Of a stretch of DNA of 64,000 nucleotides, positions 1 to 13,500 are shown piece after piece. A model generated the notes under the pieces. It was not told where the DNA came from. It saw only the letters and a program-made list of their open reading frames with translations, and did not search any database. Source of the DNA: Epiperipatus broadwayi (lineage: Eukaryota > Onychophora > Udeonychophora > Euonychophora > Peripatidae); contig JAQFVV010000275.1 of the NCBI GenBank assembly GCA_028023455.1, forward strand, positions 930,001 through 994,000, read 5' to 3'. Made by a program: the position numbers and the translations under genes. Numbering within the stretch: the first letter of the stretch is position 1; every line of letters starts with the position of its first letter.

Positions 1-1310
1 CTCACCAAGGTTGACAAACATCACTTTCCAAAGTATATCTTTTATTTTGAGAAAGTTACTCTCTTGAGGTCAGTAGTTTTGCCCAAGATCCTCTACTTTC
101 TAGATCGATTTTCCTCTACAGAAGTTTTAATCAAAAATATTGAGGTGATATGCAGAAGAGTTTACTGGGGGGGAGAGCCCCTGTCTTCAGTTTAGAAATT
201 CTACAAAGACCTAGATTGCTCAATGGTCTCTCCCTTTATTATTTTAGAATCTTCAACATCCAATGGACTCACAATGTCTTATTCAACATTTTCACAGACA
301 ATCCTGATATGGAATGTCCTTTCCCAATGGAAAAGGGTTGAACATACCTATTGACTGCCTCCCAGATGCTGAAGAATATAGTTGCAACAACAAGTTACAG
401 TTGAAACAACCAAATTCCTTTTTTATAATAAACTTGCCTACTAGGAAGTCTACCATTTCATTTTCTATGTTAAGACTAAGATAACCAGCTGACTCCCTAT
501 TGGAATTCAGTGCTTTTTAAAATTGACCAACTTTCTCAAACTCGGCCCTAAATTTTTGGCCTTTTTGATAAAAGTCATCATTGGTGCTCTCCCTACAGGG
601 GTCTTCTTATGTTACAAAAGAGGGTATAACATCAACCCAATTTGTCTGCTATGTCTCAAACAGGAAGAAACTATCATACAAATTCTGGAAGAATGTGAAT
701 CATGGAAGTACCTCCAAACTCTATCTTTTCAACAAACTGATAATATGAACCCTGACCATGTGCTGTTCAAATCAGCCATTCAGAAGTTACACTTCAGACA
801 GATCTGGCTAGCTATCTTTGTAAACTTTGTCATCTGGTCTATCTGGAGATTACATTTGAAAAAGGAAGGAATTGTTCCATCAAAAAACTTTTTAATAATA
901 TCCTACCCAACATCAATGAAAATGATAAGTGGACTTGTCAACCCTAGCTGGCTGATCAGTCTTGGGGCCAGACCAGGTTTTACTTTGATTCACCCTCACC
1001 ACGAAAGATCATAGTTATATATCTTTGTATTTATCTGTTGACTTTTCTTATATGTAACCCTGACCGAACAGACTTGGAGCCAGACCTGAGTTTAGCTTGA
1101 CCCTTCTGGGCCACACACATATAGTTATATCCTCTTGTTGATCCTAGTGCCTTGTCACCCAACTCTAAAATGTAACCCTTATATATCTCAATTAATCATT
1201 ATATTACTTATGTATGTAACCCTTATAATTTATTTCATTTAATCATTGTACGTTTCTGTTACATTTTCCCTATGTTTTGCCTAATATGAATGTGAATAAA
1301 ATTTGCTTTT
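1..1310 (+). mobile_element. LINE ORF2 3' fragment (non-LTR retrotransposon)
   Basis: This is the 3' end of a LINE, cut by the left window edge. Translation of the plus strand in shifting frames gives the region after the reverse transcriptase domain. Positions 523-1014 are open and contain CLLCLKQEETIIQILEEC. This lines up with CHNCHRTCETFDHMINDC in the complete LINE at 34160-41440; both have the spacing C-x2-C-x8-(H/Q)-x4-C, and here the usual His is Gln. The residues around it (LGPKFLAFLIK against LEPRFLDFLIK) also match, so the two belong to related families. Stops and frameshifts before position 523 show that it is dead. The 3' end is placed near the AATAAA at about 1297; the exact border is uncertain. 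Confidence 0.8.
523..1014 (+). pseudogene. LINE ORF2 C-terminal zinc-binding tail, decayed
   Basis: This is an open stretch of 163 codons holding the C-terminal CCHC-like cysteine motif of a LINE ORF2 protein, which in this group lies downstream of the reverse transcriptase. The His position is replaced by Gln, so metal binding is probably lost. The ATG is an artefact of where the frame happens to open, not a true start. The coding region upstream continues in other frames at about 1-480, so this piece is not a separate gene. Confidence 0.7.
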
Positions 1311-1772
1311 GAAAGTAGTACACTAATTTACTTTGAAATTCTGACATATAAATGTAAACTATTCTTGATTAGAGGTGATCTCTTTCAAATATTATCTTGA
1401 TTAATTTCAACCTGAAGGAATAAAGGTAACCAGAAAATATAACTGTGTTTTCTCGATTTATTAATACATTTTTAAAATTGTTTATTTATAACAAACCTCA
1501 CTTTGATCATCTTGTAAATCCCCTCTTCCCAAATAAGAAAATTGCAGTTAAATCTATTTATAAATACTATTTTACAGTAAATTATGTAGTGGTTTGAGCG
1601 GGACCCATTACCATTCAAATATATATACATAAATACATGAAAGCAGCCCACACTTATTTAACAAGAATTTTCACTCTTCATCTTATTACAATAATTATTC
1701 TATAATAGACATTTTATATCAATATATTGCACCAGGAACTTGCTTGCAAACCAAGTTTTGCTTTAATAGTTT
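1311..1772. other. AT-rich spacer, nothing recognised
   Basis: No open frame, repeat pair or RNA signature was recognised between the LINE fragment and the palindromic repeat that follows. Confidence 0.5.
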
Positions 1773-2615
1773 ATTACATTCAAATATCAGCCTTTCAAGC
1801 TAATTGAGCACGCGCCTTTTGAGAGTGTTAAATAAATGAATACTTTCCTCTTCAATCCAAGATATAGTATTTATGCAGGAATAAAAAGGATCCTCTTATT
1901 CCCACGACTCAAATTCTTTTATATGAGAAAATCTGAAGAACTGTTGAGGAGAGCGTGAGTAGAATTCTCACTTTAAATTATTATTTACGATGTTTTTTTG
2001 ACTGAATGACGTCGGTAAAATTGCTTAGAATTTTCTAAACATCATTCTTACTGAAACTTAATTATGAGTAAATAAGCAATTATTTGATCTAGTGCCATGT
2101 TTACAATTATATTACATTCAAATATCAGCCTTTCAAGCTAATTGAGCACGCGCCTTTTGAGAGTATTAAATAAATGAATACTTTCCTCTTCAATCCTAGA
2201 TATAGCTTGAAAGGCTGATATTTGAATGTAATATAATTGTAAACATGGAACTAGATCAAATAATTGCTTATTTACTCATAATTAAGTTTCAGTAAGAATG
2301 ATGTTTAGTAAATTCTAAGCAATTTTACCGATGTCATTCAGTCAAAAAAACATCGTAAATAGTAATTTAAAGTGAGAATTCTACTCACGTTCTCCTCAAC
2401 AGTTCTTCAGATTTGCTCATATAAAAGAATTTGAGTTGTGGGAATAAGAGGAGTCTTTTTATTCCTGCATAAATACTATATCTTGGATTGAAGAGGAAAG
2501 TATTCATTTATTTAACACTCTCAAAAGCCGTGTGCTCAATTAGCGTGAAAGGCTGATATTTGAGTGTAATATAATTGTAAACATGGCACTAGATCAAATA
2601 ATTGCTTATTTAATA
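1773..2615. repeat. Large imperfect palindrome built from a 338-bp unit
   Basis: A unit starting ATTACATTCAAATATCAG at 1773 runs to 2110. It restarts at 2111 and is cut at about 2204. The same sequence then appears reversed from 2205 (CTTGAAAGGCTGATATTTGA) to about 2567, with a start of a second reversed unit to about 2615. The arms 1773-2140 and 2205-2567 can pair over almost their whole length, with small differences, leaving a loop of about 64 bases. This is a foldback or satellite-type structure with no coding capacity. It may be two tandem arrays joined head to head. Confidence 0.85.
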
Positions 2616-3133
2616 GTTTATGAATTGCTTACTCATCTAAATACAATTTTTATTTTATCCATTAGGGAATAACATATAATTATATAGATCATCTATGGAT
2701 AATGATGCCACTTTTCTAAAAAAAATGATATGAATAAGCAGCAATTCAAACGCAATACGATTATATACCCAATAAAGATTCAGCTGGAGAATCTATTTTC
2801 TTAAGATAAGATGAGCTATTCAGTGAGATCAAAACACATGAACAGATATACACATTTATATAACAGTATTTATTAATCAAAACTAATTAAAAAAACAACA
2901 TAAATGAAACAAAAAATTTAAAAAATTATTAAATTAATAAAATATAATCACACACATACTCATAAATATTTTGCACAGCTATCATAAAATCCCTTTCAAA
3001 TATTCTATATTGTTAATTAAAATATATTTAAATATTATTAAATATGATTTAACTTTTATCACAAACAAAATAAATGAGAAAAACAAATTTTCATTATATA
3101 TTGTACCATTTATTTATATATGGTACAAATATA
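2616..3133. other. AT-rich spacer, nothing recognised
   Basis: Very AT-rich with long A and T runs. No coding, RNA or mobile-element signal was recognised. Confidence 0.5.
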
Positions 3134-4465
3134 TTGGCATTTGTTAAAAGCTACAAAAAAGGGTAAATTTAAAAATCTTTTAAATTAACACATTTTAATT
3201 TTTTTTTTAGTTTGTGTAATTTTTTTTTTAAAAATGTACAATGGAAGTTAAATTTTTCATTCATATTTTTTTTATGTAATTAAAATAATAGTTAAAATTG
3301 GAAAGAATAAAAAACACGCAGATTACTAATCCAGATAAACTAAAAGGAAGAGAATTTAGATTACAATCAGTAAAACCTTTTTGGAAGCTAATTAAAGATG
3401 GCAGAAAGCTTTATAAAAAGGAGAACTTTGTAACAGAAAAATACAAAATAAATGTATAAGATTATAAACTGGTCATAAAGATAAAAGAATGTGCAGAAGT
3501 CTGAAAACTGGATAAGTAAGTGTAAAGGGAAGAAATCACTTGGATCAGGGTCTTGTCTGGTTTTTTTGGCTGGTCCTGGATCACTCTACGCTGAAATAAT
3601 TAGTCATGCTAAAATGTACCGAAGTTTTTGACATCATTCATCATGATGTCAACCCCAAAAACCTTTCATGACTAGTCTTTAGAATGGACCAAAAACAAGT
3701 TTAAAACCAATGGCCATGAGCTCATTCTACCACATGAAAAACCATGCATGGTAATCAAAAATCTTCATATTCAAATTGTGACTAAATTAAGAATTTGCAA
3801 ACAATCCTTCCTATAAGCTTATAATATACTACTAATAGAGATATTTGCAGAATTATCATTCCAAGAACTTCCTGGAAGAAACTCAAGTGAACTTTGATTA
3901 TTAAACTATTTTAGCTATTTGATTTAATGTCTGGATTAGTGTGAGTGTATTCTTTCCAACTTATTAGTAATTTGTGTTTTTAATATTTTAATTTATTAGA
4001 ATAAAATATTTATTTTTAATATCAACTTTTGATTGTGTGTTATTAATGTTAGTTATTAAATTTATTAATATTAGTTACATATGTGATGTATAAATTACTT
4101 TGGCCAATATGTTTATTTATTAACTAAACCCCAGGTGTAATATTCTCTGAAAAATAACTAAGTTATGAGAAATCAAAAACCCAATCCTTTAAATTATTTT
4201 CTCCTTAATTTACAATATGTGATATGATGGATTTCAGTGGATTCTTGTATGAATCCTGGCACTCTGTTAAAACAAATAAAAGCTGATTCTGCTGGCAGCA
4301 TAAGTCACAATAATTAATAGGCCAGTTAATCAGGAAATATAGTTATATTTTATATCAATATGAATGAAATATTTATATTTCCCATCTTCATAGCTTGATT
4401 AACTTTCACTTCATAGGATGTAAAAAAAGAAGGCCTACCAGAATCTATCAAAATAGGAAAATGTT
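3134..4465 (+). repeat. Dispersed repeat R1, uninterrupted copy
   Basis: This block recurs in the same orientation at 5108-6094 and, for its last part, at 8850-9236. The shared sequence starts GGCATTTGTTAAAAGCTA, passes through TTTTTGGAAGC and ends near CTACCAGAATCTATCAAAAT. There is no open frame. In this copy the two halves are joined through TTAATATTAGTTACATATG at about 4066-4084, so it shows the state before insertion for the second copy. The family is unknown. Confidence 0.85.
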
Positions 4466-5107
4466 ACAATTGCTTTCCAATGTGAGGTTTTGATACAACA
4501 ACCACAACCTGAGATATGTCATAATGGTATAAAGAACATCACAATGATGGCCCAAAACCCATAGACAGAGAATGAATAGTAGTTTTTTAAAAAAGGAACT
4601 AACTAAACCAGATTATACAACTGTAAATATATATATTTTTTAAATATATCTAAAAAACATCATGGCTGATGTAGGTGTTAAGTCACAAGTGCTGACTGGG
4701 TAGGCAGATACTGGAGAGGGGAAGATCATAGTTCCAAGTCTTTATACACCAGTATGTAACATAAGACCATCTGTAAATGACCATCAGTCTATTTGTATCA
4801 GGGTTTCTGAGAAATAGGAGGGCAGACTAAGTTGCCGCAAGCCTGTAAGTCTCAAAAAAATGAGCAACCCTCATATGTGCTTATGACTTAGGTTGTTTAT
4901 TGTTAGTATTATGCTGGAGTAGAAAGGACACAGGTGAATGTTTCTCATTCCCACCATGTTAGACCCTAAATATGGGTTTTAAAACCACACATCACTTGTA
5001 AATAAGTCTACAAAAATATATCAGCATGCTAATACATTAAAGAATAAGTTAAAAATAAAATTAGTGCAACCCCTATTTTATTCTCATCCCCTGGCCCTGG
5101 TGGTATT
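4466..5107. other. Spacer, nothing recognised
   Basis: Slightly more balanced base composition near 4660-4960 but no open frame. It may contain other old dispersed repeats without a second copy in this window. Confidence 0.4.
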
Positions 5108-6094
5108 TGGCATTTGTTAAAAGCTAAAAAAAAGTAAATTTAAAAATCTTTTAAATTAACACATTTTCAATTTTTTTTTAGTTTGTGTAATTTTTTTAAA
5201 AAAAATGTACAATGTAGGTTAAATTTGTTATTCATATTTTTTTTTATGTAATTAACAATAAAAGTTAAAATTGGAAAGAATAAAAGACATGCAGATTACT
5301 AATCCAGATAAACTAAAAGAAAAACAATTCCAGTTTCAGATTACAATCAGTAAAACCTTTTTGGAAGCGAATTAAAGATGGCAGAAAGACTATATAAAAA
5401 GGAGAACTTTGTAACAGAAAAATATAAAATAAAAGTATAAGATTATAGACTGACAGGTCATAAAGATAAAAGTATGTACAGAAGTCTGAAAACTAGACCA
5501 GAAGTATAAAAGGAAGAAACCAGTATCAGGGTCTTGTCTGTTTTTTTGGTTGGTCATGGATCATGAAAGATCCAGGCCCACTCTATGCTGAAATAATTAG
5601 TCATCCCTGGAATGGACTGAAGCTTTAGACATCATTCATCATGAAGGTATTGACCCCAAAAAAGCTTTCATGACTAGCCAGACCAAAAACAAGTTTAAAA
5701 CTAATGGCCATGAGCTTATTATACCCCATGAAAAACCATGCATGGTAATCAACAATCTTTGTAAACTCTCTAAAAGTTAAGATTATTCATATCCCAATTG
5801 TGACTAAATTAAGCATTCGCAAACAATCCTTCCTATAAGCTTATAATATACTACTAATAGAGACATTTGCAGAATTATCATTCCAAGAACTTCCTGGAAG
5901 AAACTTAAGTGAACTTTAATTATTAAACTATTTTAGCTATTTCATTTAATGTCTGGATTAGGGTGTGCATGTATTCTTTCCAACTTATTAGTAATTTGTG
6001 TTTTTAATATTTTAATTTGTTAGAATAAAATATTTATTTTTAATATCAATTTATATTGTGCATTACTAATGTTAGTTATTAAATTTATTAATAT
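5108..6094 (+). repeat. Dispersed repeat R1, second copy, 5' part
   Basis: Direct repeat of 3134-4078 with scattered substitutions and small indels. It stops at ...TTATTAATAT (6094), exactly where the TG...CA element at 6095-8849 begins. It resumes at 8850 after that element with ATATTAG. Confidence 0.85.
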
Positions 6095-8849
6095 TGTACT
6101 GGTCAAAAAACTTCCACCACCTAAACTGCAAGTCAGATTCAAACTCAGTCAAACCAAACTGAATTCAAACCCAACTCACCAGCTCAGATCAATGGATGAT
6201 CTAAATCGACGGCACAGTGCTATGCACCAAGAAACTAGCTCAACGGTTGGTGATGATTAGAGACCCCTGAACTGACACTAATATCGGATAATAAACTAAC
6301 TAAAGATAATTTTAAGTTGAATCATATGTATATGTTCGGGTTGCCAACACAGACAGCGAGCATTAACATTAAAATAATGATTGAATAAAGGAGTTAAGAA
6401 ACCAAGTGTGTTAATAAAATATTTAATAATAATAGTAATAGTTTTGTTTAATTTTTAAATGATGACTATATTGATTACTTCTAGTCCTTAAACAGAGTTT
6501 ATAATTATAATAAGAATGGCAGTTCCTATTATATACCAACAAGTATTATGCAATATTATGGAAGTCTATATGTCTATGCCCCCAACAAGAAAATAAAGGC
6601 AGATAAAGGTATTCAGTTGTAAAGGAAATTATTATTCTAATTTTATACAAAAGAATGTGAGATTTATTTTCACATTCGCAAATCAATTCATGAAGAGCAA
6701 GATACATATTTTAGGGCATAACTTTAACCTTTACTAGAAAACTTATTTAAGTAGAGATGACTAAGAATTTGTTTGACTTTAATGAAATCACTTCATCATG
6801 AATTACAAGCATAAGAGCGGGCTTTACTGGAACAGAGAGGTAACGGTGCTGATGAATTAGGAGCTCTAAAATGAACATTGAAAGATAATAGCTTGTCAGT
6901 GATTTAAGTAGTATGGCAGCTTGTATTTGACAAGTCTTACTGCCCTTTAAGGAGACATGGAACACGGGGAAAGCCAGGCCGAGTCATAGCTACGAACCTT
7001 TGGTGTTCCAAATATAATATAAGCGGGGAGGAAGTCCTTTCTTCCTCTATAATTTAAAATAACAGTAATATCACCATCGACAAGCCTATGGAGCAAAAGA
7101 TTGCCCTATGTCAGCAACGTTTGAAGATGATGACTTGATAATCACCGTAGGAATAATAAAACCCAATTTATTATAGAATGCTCTATATGATGACTTGATC
7201 AAATTAATTAAAGTCAAATAAGCTTTTAACTACAATTATTTTAAAGCATTTATAAAATTATATTAATTATTCCCCAAACATCATGCTCTTCCTGAATCTT
7301 AATAGAAAGTAACAGAAATTTGAATTAGAATATATTTATTTGATTCCTTTATCAACCCCTTTGCAAAAAAAAAAATATTTTAACATTATATATGAATAAC
7401 TAAATATTGGTGAACACGAGAAAATAGCTGGGGCATAGATTAGAAATGGAGCTAATAATTTATTATTAGCCAATTATAAAAATAGCAAATATTTAATAAA
7501 TTCTTTCGACTCGATGATTAATAGAACAGTATAAATTTAGTTCTAATGGGCAGAAATAACTATCAGATTTAATGTTTTATTACTTGTATAAGGCAAATGG
7601 AACAAAGAAGATCATCAAGTTGAAGGATTATTGGCATATAATTAAAAATAAATGACATTAATAAATTACTCAAATATATATACTACAATAAATGAACCAC
7701 CATCGTAAGAAAGGAAAGTAAAATCTAAGGACTAGAGATTGAGAGAATTACTATATAATTTAAAATAACATAAATAAAAAGAAGGTTTTACACAGATTAT
7801 TACATTAAAGAATGAGAAGAGCTTTTAAAGGGAGTGTAAAGTAAAGTTCGGAAACTGGCCAGAAAGTTACAATTCATTATGGTATTATATTACCATTTCT
7901 TCCAGGGCTGGTTCCTTAATTTATATGTCTGAGTTGACGGAAACGTAGGCACGCATTTGGTTAATTACTTGAATGGCATTTTGATTGATTTTGTCATAAT
8001 TTTGGCAGCATGATTGGTCCAGAAAGGTTTAGCAACTTCATTGAAGATTTTCAGGGGACTTCAGGCATAGTAGCCAGATTCCTGATGTTTAGCCCCTCAC
8101 CATGATAGAAACACTATTTAAATTCATAATTTTAAAATGCACAGAATTTGATGGCACTTCTCTAAAACAAAGATGGCTTCTCCTTCTCCAAACTTTTCAG
8201 AGCTATTTATACTGTGTCTGATGTCTTCGGGCTAGCGCTTCTTTCATTTTCAATGTTACAAGTTTCTACTAATTGATTTTAGATACATTCCTTTGATAAG
8301 GCTTTCAAACTCATTAACTCTGAATTCATTTTCTAATTAGAAAATGAATTTTTAAAATCATAAAAATGATTTTAATTAGGAACCATCCTTACATTTTAAA
8401 TAATTATGATTTTTCTAAGTAATAAAACTTTACCCATTGTTTTTGGAAAGGGACAATCTGAAAGCTTATCGAAAGAATGTAGCTTTTAATCACTAAAAAT
8501 TTAACAAATTATTTAAAAGTAAAATAAAACATTCCCAATGCAATGAAACTTTAGAACAAATATATACATTTAAATATTTATAATATATATGCACAATCCA
8601 CGCAGTTATAATACATATAAATTCATGAATAATTTTATCATGAATCTATTAAGAGCATTGATTAATTTAAACCTTAAACTAGTTAATTTTAACACACATT
8701 TATATAATAGTTTTTTTTAAAGAAAACTAACATAGATTGACTGCATAAATCCTCATTGCATCAGAAATTTAAGGTTAGTACTAGGGTTTGAAGTGGGCTT
8801 ATGGCTAGATGTCATGAAGCTCGGATCGAACTCAGATCCAACTGCTTCA
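6095..8849 (+). mobile_element. TG...CA element E1 (solo-LTR-like, 2.75 kb), ATAT target duplication
   Basis: The borders are set by comparing the filled site with the uninterrupted R1 copy. The element starts TGTACTGGTCAAAAAAC at 6095 and ends AACTGCTTCA at 8849. ATAT lies at 6091-6094 and again at 8850-8853, while the unfilled R1 copy has a single ATAT at that point. TG...CA ends with a 4-bp duplication are typical of LTRs of gypsy-type retrotransposons; gypsy-group integrases often choose ATAT-like sites. No protein-coding frame was found. At 2.75 kb it would be an unusually long solo LTR. The 3' end (CATGAAGCTC...GCTTCA) resembles that of the element at 56644-59395. Confidence 0.75.
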
Positions 8850-9236
8850 ATATTAGTTAATTGTGTGATTACCTTGTCCAGTATGTTTATTTATTAACTA
8901 AACACCAGCTGTAATATTCTTTGAAAAATAACTAAGTTATGGGAAATCAAGAATCCAATCCTTTAAATTATTTTCTTCTTAATTTACGATGTGCGATATG
9001 ATGAATTTCAGCAGATTCTTGTATGAATCCTGGTGCCCTGTTAAAACAAATAAAAGCTGATTCCATTGGAAGTTTAAGTTGCAATAATTAGTAGGCCAGT
9101 TAATCAGGAAATAAAGCTATGTTTTATAGAAATATGAGTGAAATATTTATATTTTTTGTCTTCATAGCTTGATTAATTTTCACTTCATAGTGGATAAAAA
9201 AGAAGGCCTACCAGAATCTATCAAAATGTTACAATA
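8850..9236 (+). repeat. Dispersed repeat R1, second copy, 3' part
   Basis: Matches 4075-4465 of the uninterrupted copy (for example CAGTATGTTTATTTATTAAC and CTACCAGAATCTATCAAAAT). It is separated from its 5' part by the element at 6095-8849. Confidence 0.85.
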
Positions 9237-10571
9237 TATTAATCCTTTTTTAATAAAGTATCTTAATATCTTACCACTGCAGATTTCTTTCTGACTTAAA
9301 AATTTGATTATATTGCTGAAAAAGTTTCATTATATTATTTAACCAAGAAAGTTTTCTTTAAATAAATATACTTTAGTTTTTAATTAAGTCCATCTATTTT
9401 AAAGAAAAATTTTTATTTTGGTAATTCTTGAGGTGACAGAGAGATCTCCATATCACTTAGATAATAATTTGTAAAAGAGAAGAAAATGAAACTTCTCTTC
9501 TCAATAAAATAAAATTATATTCCTATTAGATTCAAGTTTGAAAACACATGTGTTGAACAAATGTCCATCTTTTTAATAATTATTCCAGTAGAGACAAATA
9601 AATAAAACACTTCATAAAATTAATAAATAAATTACAATTCTCCTTGATTTATTCAGAAGTGGTAGAGTTTTAGTGCAGGTAGGTAACAACTTTAAATAAC
9701 TTCTCATATATTTCTTCTTCAAACACTTTTTCATGGCACTTTTTGAAATGATTTAACCATGACAGTTCCAAGGATAAAATGAGCATATGTTAAAATTTAG
9801 CTCACCTTATATTTGCTTCCCATAACTTAAATTATGCAGAAAATTAGCAATATAAAAATTACTATTTTGTGGTCTTTTTTTTACTTGTTGGCTTACATAT
9901 CAACTTGATTACTTATAGTCAAATATTGCTATTCAAAGATTGAAATTCTCAATCTGATATTTAAATTTTCTCCATATATTTTCTCTCCTAAGAAAATTGC
10001 TAATAAAAAAAAAAAACAATTGTTAAGCAAAACTTTTTAAAACTTTATTACATGATCTAAAACCCCTTCATCCTTCTGTAATTATACCTATTCAATCAAA
10101 GGTTTTACTATTAAAAAAGTTATCATTCACATATTATTCTTATCAATAAACATTCATATTTTCTTTAAGATATGGATATTTTCTTTTCATTTTAAAATAC
10201 TACACAAAATTCTTTACTTAAATTAATTACCATATTAATTTATTAATAGACATTCCTTTTGATTTCTATCCATCTCAATCAAACGTTTAATAGGCATTCA
10301 TATTGTTCTATTAGTACAAATTCTTTTCTCTTATCTATTTAAGCAATGATAACTTATAAAAACATTCTTGTTCAATATTATATAAATCTACTTAAAAAAA
10401 ATTCTTTCTTTATGTTTAAAAAAAATCATTCACACTTGAATAAATTTTAAGTTCAACACACACTATTACTAAATTACTATAACTGAAATATTTAAGTATT
10501 TTAACTCAAAATATTCCTTAATATTAGTGTACTCATATCTTTTAGATTGAGCGCTCTATATAGCATTATAT
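9237..10571. other. AT-rich spacer, nothing recognised
   Basis: Long A/T runs and no usable open frame. It lies between R1 and the reversed element E2a; ATAT at 10568-10571 is the target duplication of E2a. Confidence 0.5.
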
Positions 10572-13500
10572 TGGAATGGTAAATCTGATTCAGATTTGCA
10601 CTGTGTGACCCACCTAATCACTTATTAGGGGGGTTTAATTACAGCCCACCTATGTAGAAAAATGTATTTTTCAATGTTTATTTTTTTATTATTCTTAAAA
10701 CATTTTTTTAACACAACTATCCTGAATAAATTACTAAAATTTATTTAGGATAGTATTAATCATATACTAACACACTAAGTTATTTTATTTATTAAAAAAA
10801 AAGGTTCAAATTATAAGTTTTACTCATTATTTATTCAAAGCATAGAGAAAATTAAACAAAGAGACAAAACTCTTGCCACAACATTCATTTTTCAAGAGAC
10901 ATGGAAGCTATATCAGACTCTCTAATAAAGTTAACAAAGAACTTAAACACTAAATACCTAACCCTGTTTAACTCAATAATGTTAGTTCCATAACTCATCT
11001 CCATATTTGTAATATATCATCCATATTAATTAGTTTAATAAATGTTTTGAGAAAATTATAAGTTTTGAATTTTTTTTTGATATGTTTTTTTTTTTTTGTA
11101 TATATATTTAAAATGTCTTTTTTACTTCTTTAAGAACCCAAGATGGCCTTTTTTTTTGAAAGATTTGTACCTCGATAAGAAGTTTAAAATAAATATTAAA
11201 TTAAAACATTTAGAAATTACCAAAATCCATTACTTTGGAATTTCTATTCATTAATTAGTAGAGATTCTACATCGTTATCTAAATTAAAAACTAACAAAAT
11301 CATACTGAAATCTATTGATCCTTATCAAGGTACAAACTTTCTAAAATTAGAACAAAAGTATGATTTCCTATTGTTTCATAAGAGATTTAAACAAAAATCA
11401 CCTCAGGCAGCAGATAATTCAAATACCAATGTTCAGGTATAAATAGTGGTCCTTTTTTTAATAAAAAAAAAACAGAAGAGAAATAATTCGTGCGAGTTGA
11501 AATGATGAGTGAGTAGAAAAAGGGAAGATCACCACCCATCCCTTCCTGAGATTTGAAATCTTTGATTATCCTGCTGCCAGAACCTGCCTTCAAATGCCAC
11601 CAGCCATCAACGTTTGCCCATGAACTCATCCCGGGGAACTCCAGGTAAAATGCCAAAGAGCTTAAATACTGTCATCAAGATTTTAGAAATTATCATTAGA
11701 ATATAAATGTAATTTCTTAAAGCTTTAAAAAAATGTCAAAAGTTAATGTTTATTGGAAATAATTTTTTTAAACTCTCTCTTTAACCTTTTTTTTAAAAAA
11801 TTATTTATGTTTTTCTTTTTAATAACTCAAGCTCACAACAATTTTAATATTTTAATTATTGAATATGAAAATATTTATTTGTTTTGTATATTAATCAAAG
11901 TATGAGATTTCATGCTTTGATTTTTTTTTATTTTGACAAACTTCACTCGCAGGAGTCCAAAGAGTGTAGTTTGCTAATAGAGCAAATTATGTTCACAAGG
12001 GGAAGGGAGTTTTTGCAAAGAATGAATTAATTTTTAAATAAAAATAAGTTGATCTATTTTTATTTTCACAAGTGAAGTTATGTCAAATATATGTATTTCA
12101 AAATAAACCTATCTTAGTTCTTTAAATAGTTTTATTATAGATTTCCCAGGATGGGATTCTATAATTTTAGATATCTTTAAATTAAAACAGAATAAAATTG
12201 CTATATATTTTTGAACTAGTAACAGCACCACTGGATAGCATCAGCTAATTATCATATCTTTTGTTTTTAAGTTAGGAAACTAAAAAGGGGAGATTTATTT
12301 GAGAAGTAAATTTCCTTATTCTATATGTTTGGTTTTTGTTAGTTAAATATTTACCTAAAGTAGTTGGTTACTGCAGGTTGATCTCTATGCAGTATTAGAT
12401 TATTTAAGGCTATTTAATTATAATTAGTTCATATTTGACGATTATAATATCTTGGGTTAATAAAAAATGCTCGGAGTAGTGTGGACAGACCTAAAATGGT
12501 CATTCATTTGGTGTTTGGAGTTGTCTCCCGGTTATGCATACATCTGTGGGCCCGAAAGCATGGTTAAGGTAGAGTTGTTTAGCTGACATGCTATCAATAC
12601 AGGCGGACATGTTGGCTCTTCATAATTCCTATCTCCTATCAGTATATGACCATGACAGGTGGACATACAGATTTCCCTTTTTTCTTAGTTAAAATAGGCA
12701 TGCGAGTGTCCGTAAACTGGCTCATATGACTCTACCTACATTTCTTCTTTTATTTGCATTCGTATATTTATTAACCCGACATTGTTTTGCTTTTCTTTTG
12801 CCTATCTTATACATAAGTCATAGGGAAATGATTCCACTCAAGGATCTTCAGCCTAAGTAATTAATTCTTTTGTTATCTCGTGATTAGTTAAAATCTTTTC
12901 ATTTTAACTAATTCACATTCTAGTTTTATAAGGTATGATTTTAGTTGAAAGTCCAACTAAAGCAGCTTGTTTGTTTGATAATTAACTGATCTATTTTTTT
13001 TATATATATCAGCATCCAGTTTTAATCACTGTGAAGTTTAAAGCTATTCCAGCAAAGTCCACTAATGTAATGAAACCTTATTTTATGTAAGATTTAAATT
13101 ATTATTTATCAAGAGAAATAAAATCAATTTTTTCTATGTTATTGGAGTAAGACGTCGAATCAGTCTTATTGTAATTCTTTTTTTTTTTTTATATCTATTT
13201 TTAATATAAAATGTTTTTGTGTTTTTTTTAACTTTTGTAAAGAATAAATAAAATGTTTATTCTTTATAGACATCAGTTAGTCAAATGTTCAGATACGCTG
13301 CTATATTATTAGCTTATACTAAATGTAAATGGAGAATTTAGACTCTGTGGTCATTCAATTCTAAAATCTTTTTTTTTTTTAAATAAATGTAAACAAAATT
13401 AAAATTGTATAAACTAAATAAATGCACTGTTAACCGCTAATGTGAATCTATTATGCAGGATGCGGTCTCTGATAAAATTACTATTTCATTATAAAATTAA

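Noticed and set aside
8320-8350. Short palindrome around TTTTCTAATTAGAAAA
   Set aside because: Only about 24 bp and AT-rich; expected by chance in this composition.
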